Translations under genes and position numbers: made by a program
Shown: positions 61,077 to 64,000 of the stretch, one piece after another
Layout: each line of letters opens with the position of its first letter
Position numbering within the stretch: position 1 is the stretch's first letter
The notes under the pieces: model-generated
What the model was told of the DNA's origin: nothing
The model's input: only the letters and a program-made list of their open reading frames with translations
Database searches by the model: none
Assembly (NCBI RefSeq): GCF_004963255.1
Contig: NZ_SUGA01000004.1
Location: 224,209-288,208 of the forward strand
Length of the DNA stretch: 64,000 nucleotides
From: Mesorhizobium sp.
GTDB lineage: Bacteria; Pseudomonadota; Alphaproteobacteria; Rhizobiales; Rhizobiaceae
Direction of reading: 5' to 3'

Positions 61077-61142
61077 GTCGCAAAATCGACAAGAAAAGCG
61101 TCAATTTTTCAGTCGCTTTCCTTTTGCGGGAAGTCGCAAATC
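61077..61142. promoter_or_regulatory. Repeated GTCGCAAA motifs in the mttB/corrinoid protein divergent region
   Basis: GTCGCAAAATC (61077-61087) and GTCGCAAATC (61133-61142) lie in the same orientation 56 bases apart in the 271-base divergent region, with a related AGTCGC at 61111-61116. They may be binding sites for a regulator that controls both directions. No regulator gene is adjacent, and the motif is not one I can name. Confidence 0.3.
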
Positions 61143-61234
61143 AGCTATGGCTAGCTTGCCCTCGCGGGTTAGGTATTGGCGCATCGATTTTTAGGCTGCC
61201 GCAGTCATTCCGAGCAGCAAGGAGCCCGAGGAAA

Positions 61235-61933
61235 ATGGCCGACGACGAGATCATCCTTTCCGAGCTTTCCGATGAGGAGCTTGTGCAGCAGATGCACGAC
61301 GACCTCTATGACGGTCTGAAGGAAGAAATCGAGGAAGGCACCAACATCCTTCTGGAGCGCGGCTGGCAACCCTATACGGTGCTGACCGAGGCGCTGGTCG
61401 AGGGCATGCGCATCGTCGGCGAGGATTTTCGCGACGGCATCCTGTTCGTGCCGGAAGTGCTGCTTTCGGCCAACGCCATGAAGGCCGGCATGGCGATCCT
61501 GCGTCCGCTGCTCGCCGCCACCGGCGCGCCGAAGCAGGGCAAGATGGTGATCGGCACCGTAAAGGGCGACATCCACGACATCGGCAAGAACCTCGTGGGC
61601 ATGATGATGGAAGGCGCCGGCTTCGACGTCATCGACCTCGGCATCAACAACGCGGTCGAGAAATATCTCGACGCCATAGAGCAGCACCAGCCCGACATTA
61701 TCGGCATGTCGGCGCTTCTCACCACCACCATGCCCTATATGAAGGTCGTCATCGACACGATGAAGGAAAAGGGCATCCGCGACGATTACGTCGTGCTGGT
61801 CGGCGGCGCGCCGCTCAACGAGGAGTTCGGCAAGGCCGTCGGCGCCGACGCCTATTGCCGCGACGCGGCGGTTGCCGTCGAGACCGCCAAGGATTTCATG
61901 AAGCGCAAGCACAACGTTCGCGCTTCCGCCTGA
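61235..61933 (+). CDS. Corrinoid (B12-binding) methyltransferase protein, MtbC/MttC-like
   Basis: Corrinoid protein of 232 residues. A helical cap (LVQQMHDDLYDGLKEEIEEG) is followed by the B12-binding Rossmann domain. The base-off motif is GDIHDIG with His114 as lower ligand, and the later VLVGGAPLN completes the family pattern. It carries the methyl group taken from the substrate by an MttB partner, here probably the divergent copy 2, and hands it to a second methyltransferase (tetrahydrofolate or homocysteine). GGAGCCCGAGG precedes the ATG. A strong terminator follows. Confidence 0.94.
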   Translation: MADDEIILSELSDEELVQQMHDDLYDGLKEEIEEGTNILLERGWQPYTVLTEALVEGMRIVGEDFRDGILFVPEVLLSANAMKAGMAILRPLLAATGAPKQGKMVIGTVKGDIHDIGKNLVGMMMEGAGFDVIDLGINNAVEKYLDAIEQHQPDIIGMSALLTTTMPYMKVVIDTMKEKGIRDDYVVLVGGAPLNEEFGKAVGADAYCRDAAVAVETAKDFMKRKHNVRASA

Positions 61934-61954
61934 CCCAAGGCATCAGGATGGATC

Positions 61955-61987
61955 AAAAAAAGCCGCGCCTTGCAGCGCGGTTTTTTT
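61955..61987 (+). terminator. Rho-independent terminator after the corrinoid protein gene
   Basis: Stem CCGCGC / GCGCGG (61963-61980) with A-tract on the left and seven T on the right. The flanking A and T runs make it bidirectional, so it may also end the convergent entericidin-like gene. Confidence 0.85.
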
Positions 61988-62015
61988 GTTCCCAGATGAT
62001 GGAAAAGGCTGCCGA

Positions 62016-62150
62016 TTAGTTGACAGTGTCCTTGACCGCCCTTGCCGTCGATTTGACGTCCTTGCCGACGCCGCGGATGGTGTTGGCGCAGGCCGTGAGC
62101 GCAAGCGCGCAGGCCAGGATGGCGATCGGCGCGACGCGTAGCAGTTTCAT
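62016..62150 (-). CDS. Entericidin-like small lipoprotein
   Basis: A 44-residue lipoprotein: MKLLRVAPIAILACALALTA then Cys21 in the lipobox LTAC, followed by a 23-residue Lys-rich mature peptide (GVGKDVKSTARAVKDTVN). This matches entericidin A/B family antitoxin-type lipoproteins, which rhizobia often encode in several copies. GGGAG lies nine bases before the ATG. It is antiparallel to the corrinoid genes and shares their terminator, so it is likely unrelated in function. It may have been missed by gene callers because of its size. Confidence 0.85.
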   Translation of the reverse strand: MKLLRVAPIAILACALALTACANTIRGVGKDVKSTARAVKDTVN

Positions 62151-62155
62151 GAACG

Positions 62156-62833
62156 GTGTCTCCCTCGACAGATATTAAGCCCCGCAGCGAAAGCCGGCCC
62201 GACTTGGTCAAGACGCAAAAAACGGAACCGAATCAAACAGACAGGCTGCTCGTCATCGCCTGCGGGATGATTGCGCGCGAAGTTTTGGCCGTCAAGCAAC
62301 AGCTAAAGCTCGACCATCTCGAACTGACCTGCCTGCCGGCCGAGTTCCATTTCTATCCGGACCGCATCGCGCCGGCGATGGACAAGGCGATCGAGAAGGC
62401 CAAGGCGGAAGGCTACGATCACATCTTCGTCGGCTATGCCGACTGCGGCACGGGCGGCCTGCTCGATCGTGTCATCGAGAAGCACGGCGTCGAGCGCATG
62501 GCCGGGCCGCACTGCTTTGCCTTCTACCAAGGCATGGACGCCTATGCGAAGGTGTCCGACGGCGACATGATGTCGTTCTACATGACCGACTTCCTCTGCC
62601 GTCAGTTCGAGGCCTTCTTCATCAAGCCGCTCGGCCTCGACCGGCATCCCGAGCTGATCAAGGACTATTTCGGCAACTACGAGAAGCTGATCTATCTCGC
62701 CCAGACCGACGATCCGGAGCTGGACAAGGTCGCCGAGAAAGCAGCGGTAATGCTCGGGCTTACTTATGAGCGCCGACCGACCGGCTATGGTGATCTGACG
62801 AGCGAACTGGCGCGGGTGGCAACCGGCGCCTGA
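62156..62833 (+). CDS. DUF1638 protein of the corrinoid methyltransferase cluster
   Basis: Protein of up to 225 residues with the DUF1638 pattern: LLVIACGMIAREVL, LPAEFHFYPDRIAPAMDKAIE, HIFVGYADCGTGGLLDRVI and HCFAFYQGMDAYAKV. DUF1638 genes often sit beside MttB and corrinoid protein genes in bacteria and archaea; the conserved Cys in CGTGG and Cys in HCF hint at a metal or corrinoid role, but no activity is known. The start is uncertain: GTG at 62156 lies partly under the entericidin-like gene's ribosome region, and a TTG at 62204 would remove 16 residues. Confidence 0.85.
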   Translation: MSPSTDIKPRSESRPDLVKTQKTEPNQTDRLLVIACGMIAREVLAVKQQLKLDHLELTCLPAEFHFYPDRIAPAMDKAIEKAKAEGYDHIFVGYADCGTGGLLDRVIEKHGVERMAGPHCFAFYQGMDAYAKVSDGDMMSFYMTDFLCRQFEAFFIKPLGLDRHPELIKDYFGNYEKLIYLAQTDDPELDKVAEKAAVMLGLTYERRPTGYGDLTSELARVATGA

Positions 62834-62838
62834 CGGCT

Positions 62839-63753
62839 TCACGCCTCCGCTTCGAGCGCCGCCAATACATCGGCAAAACTTGTCTTGCAGACGAAGCCGA
62901 GTCGCTCCCCCGCCCGCGAGGGATCGTAGACGCGGTCGATCGACGAAAACATCGTCCAATCCCTTTTGGCGTAGAGCCGCGGATAGTCGGGATAATAGCG
63001 CGCGACGACCGACGCCGCGTCGGCGATCAGCTCCGCGCAATCCTGCGGCCGAAACGGCGTCGGCGCCGAGATGATAAAGGTGTCGAAGCCGAGTTCCGGC
63101 GCCTTCTCCAGCGCCGCGACATGGGCCTCGGCCGCATCCTCCACCGTCAGCCGCCGGAACAGCAATTCGTTCGCCTTGGTGTTGGCGTCGGACTGCTCGA
63201 TCGCATGCGCCATGTCGTCCGCTTCGGGAAAGAAGCGCGCGATACGCAGCACCACCACCGGCAGCCCATGCTCGATATGGTAGAGGCGGCACAGATGCTC
63301 GGCCGACAGTTTCGTCACGCCATAGATGTTGCGCGGCTCCGGCGACATCTCCTCCGTCAGCCAGGCCGCTTGGCGCGCACCGCCCTGGAAGCCGGCGCGG
63401 ATCGCCTGCGAGATCATCAGCGACGTCGTCGAAGTGAAGACGAATCGCTCGACGCCGTTGGCGACAGCCGCGTCGAGCAGGTTGAGCGTGCCCTGCACAT
63501 TCGTCGCGACGAAATCTGTGTTCTCATAATGCTCGATGTTCGGCTTATGCAGCGCGCCGCTGTGAATGATCGCCTCGATTCGGTTGTCTCGGACAGTTCC
63601 GAAGACCAGCTCGCGATCCGCGACCGAGCCGACGACCTGCGTGCGCGCCGAGGCGATCGGATCAAGGCCGATGACCTCATGGCCGAGCGCTTCGAGCCGT
63701 GGCAGAAGCGCGCTGCCCAGCCAGCCGGACGATCCCGTGAGCAATATCCGCAT
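62839..63753 (-). CDS. NAD-dependent epimerase/dehydratase (extended SDR)
   Basis: Extended short-chain dehydrogenase of 304 residues. The NAD motif is LLTGSSGWLGSALLPRL at the N-terminus, FTSTTSLM holds the Ser/Thr of the triad, and YGVTK the catalytic Tyr and Lys. The family includes sugar-nucleotide epimerases and dehydratases; no sugar genes are adjacent. The gene converges with DUF1638 (gap 5 bases) and diverges from the gene at the right edge. Substrate unknown. Confidence 0.88.
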   Translation of the reverse strand: MRILLTGSSGWLGSALLPRLEALGHEVIGLDPIASARTQVVGSVADRELVFGTVRDNRIEAIIHSGALHKPNIEHYENTDFVATNVQGTLNLLDAAVANGVERFVFTSTTSLMISQAIRAGFQGGARQAAWLTEEMSPEPRNIYGVTKLSAEHLCRLYHIEHGLPVVVLRIARFFPEADDMAHAIEQSDANTKANELLFRRLTVEDAAEAHVAALEKAPELGFDTFIISAPTPFRPQDCAELIADAASVVARYYPDYPRLYAKRDWTMFSSIDRVYDPSRAGERLGFVCKTSFADVLAALEAEA

Positions 63754-63876
63754 CGATCAACCGCCATTTTTGAGCTCACGCTGTTAAGCACGGATGACAG
63801 GCGAGCGCGAACCGGTAAGTTGTGCGCCAGTGACGAAAAGAAACTGTTCCAGCCATCGATCTGAGGAAACGATTTG

Positions 63877-64000
63877 ATGACCCCTCGTCTGCTTTTTGCC
63901 CTCCTCGGCTTCATCGCCCTTACCCCGCCCGCCCATGCCGACGGCGAGGTGCAGAAGCTGATCACCGCCGCCGACAAGGCACGGCTGGATAAATACGGCG
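63877..64000 (+). CDS. Secreted protein, 5' end only (possibly DUF4893)
   Basis: The window ends 41 codons into this gene. A signal peptide is clear (RLLFALLGFIALTPPAHA, cut before DGEV), and the mature start reads VQKLITAADKARLDKYG. AGGAAAC lies upstream of the ATG. The start vaguely resembles DUF4893 proteins, which are small exported proteins of unknown function, but too little is visible to be sure. Confidence 0.45.
   Translation, partial: MTPRLLFALLGFIALTPPAHADGEVQKLITAADKARLDKYG

Noticed and set aside
1..64000. Prophage, insertion sequence, CRISPR array or rRNA genes
   Set aside because: No transposase, integrase, phage structural gene, regularly spaced repeat or rRNA sequence was found in any frame or strand.

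Overview
The window is high-GC chromosomal DNA that I read as a Rhizobiales genome, most likely Mesorhizobium or a close relative. The main reasons are the acpXL-lpxXL lipid A cluster for the very-long-chain fatty acid, a rhizobial haem-uptake locus with an RirA-type operator, a PutA/PutR divergent pair, and several palindromic intergenic repeats of the kind common in rhizobia. I see no insertion sequence, prophage, rRNA or CRISPR array. Almost all sequence is coding, in short operons.

Layout. 1-5.7 kb: iron/haem island. hemP, hmuS and the start of hmuT run leftwards; a TonB-dependent haem receptor, a small secreted protein, a TonB and an IsdG-type haem monooxygenase run rightwards. A TGA-N9-TCA palindrome lies between them. 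5.7-17.4 kb: a RIME-like repeat, putA with its Lrp-type activator, a di-haem peroxidase with a membrane partner, a ketodeoxygluconokinase, an aldose epimerase, succinate-semialdehyde dehydrogenase, an AEC transporter and a secreted histidine phosphatase. 17.5-19.4 kb: a promoter followed by two overlapping tRNA-like sequences of odd structure, then a slipin gene and a clear terminator. 19.5-24.4 kb: acpXL, two ketosynthase genes, an alcohol dehydrogenase and lpxXL. The usual dehydratase gene fabZXL is missing, and the first ketosynthase lacks its active-site Cys. 24.5-31.5 kb: an L,D-transpeptidase, then an operon of an ArgE/DapE-type deacylase and a complete peptide-type ABC importer. 31.5-42.8 kb: TerB, TSUP transporter, small membrane protein, cobyric acid synthase coupled to a DMSP-lyase-type cupin, a valine-type acyl-CoA dehydrogenase with 3-hydroxyisobutyrate dehydrogenase, a four-hairpin candidate ncRNA, an aminotransferase, a prolyl oligopeptidase and an MFS transporter.

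43-64 kb: the most unusual part. It is rich in genes for methylated amine and sulfonium compounds: two MttB-family methyltransferases without a pyrrolysine codon, a cognate corrinoid protein, a DUF1638 protein, a ferredoxin-like protein, a dimethylglycine/sarcosine dehydrogenase-like FAD-GcvT fusion, a DddP-like DMSP lyase, a PhnD-like binding protein and a betaine/homocysteine methyltransferase. Together with cobQ and the DddQ-like cupin near 34 kb, these suggest that the organism demethylates or cleaves quaternary-amine or sulfonium osmolytes and passes methyl groups to corrinoid, folate and homocysteine. The pathway is inferred; substrates cannot be read from sequence. Other genes in this stretch are a GT39-like membrane glycosyltransferase, a fatty acid desaturase with a divergent XRE regulator, an ECF sigma factor overlapping a membrane VWA protein, a dienelactone hydrolase-like enzyme, an entericidin-like lipoprotein, an NAD-dependent epimerase and a truncated secreted protein at the right edge.
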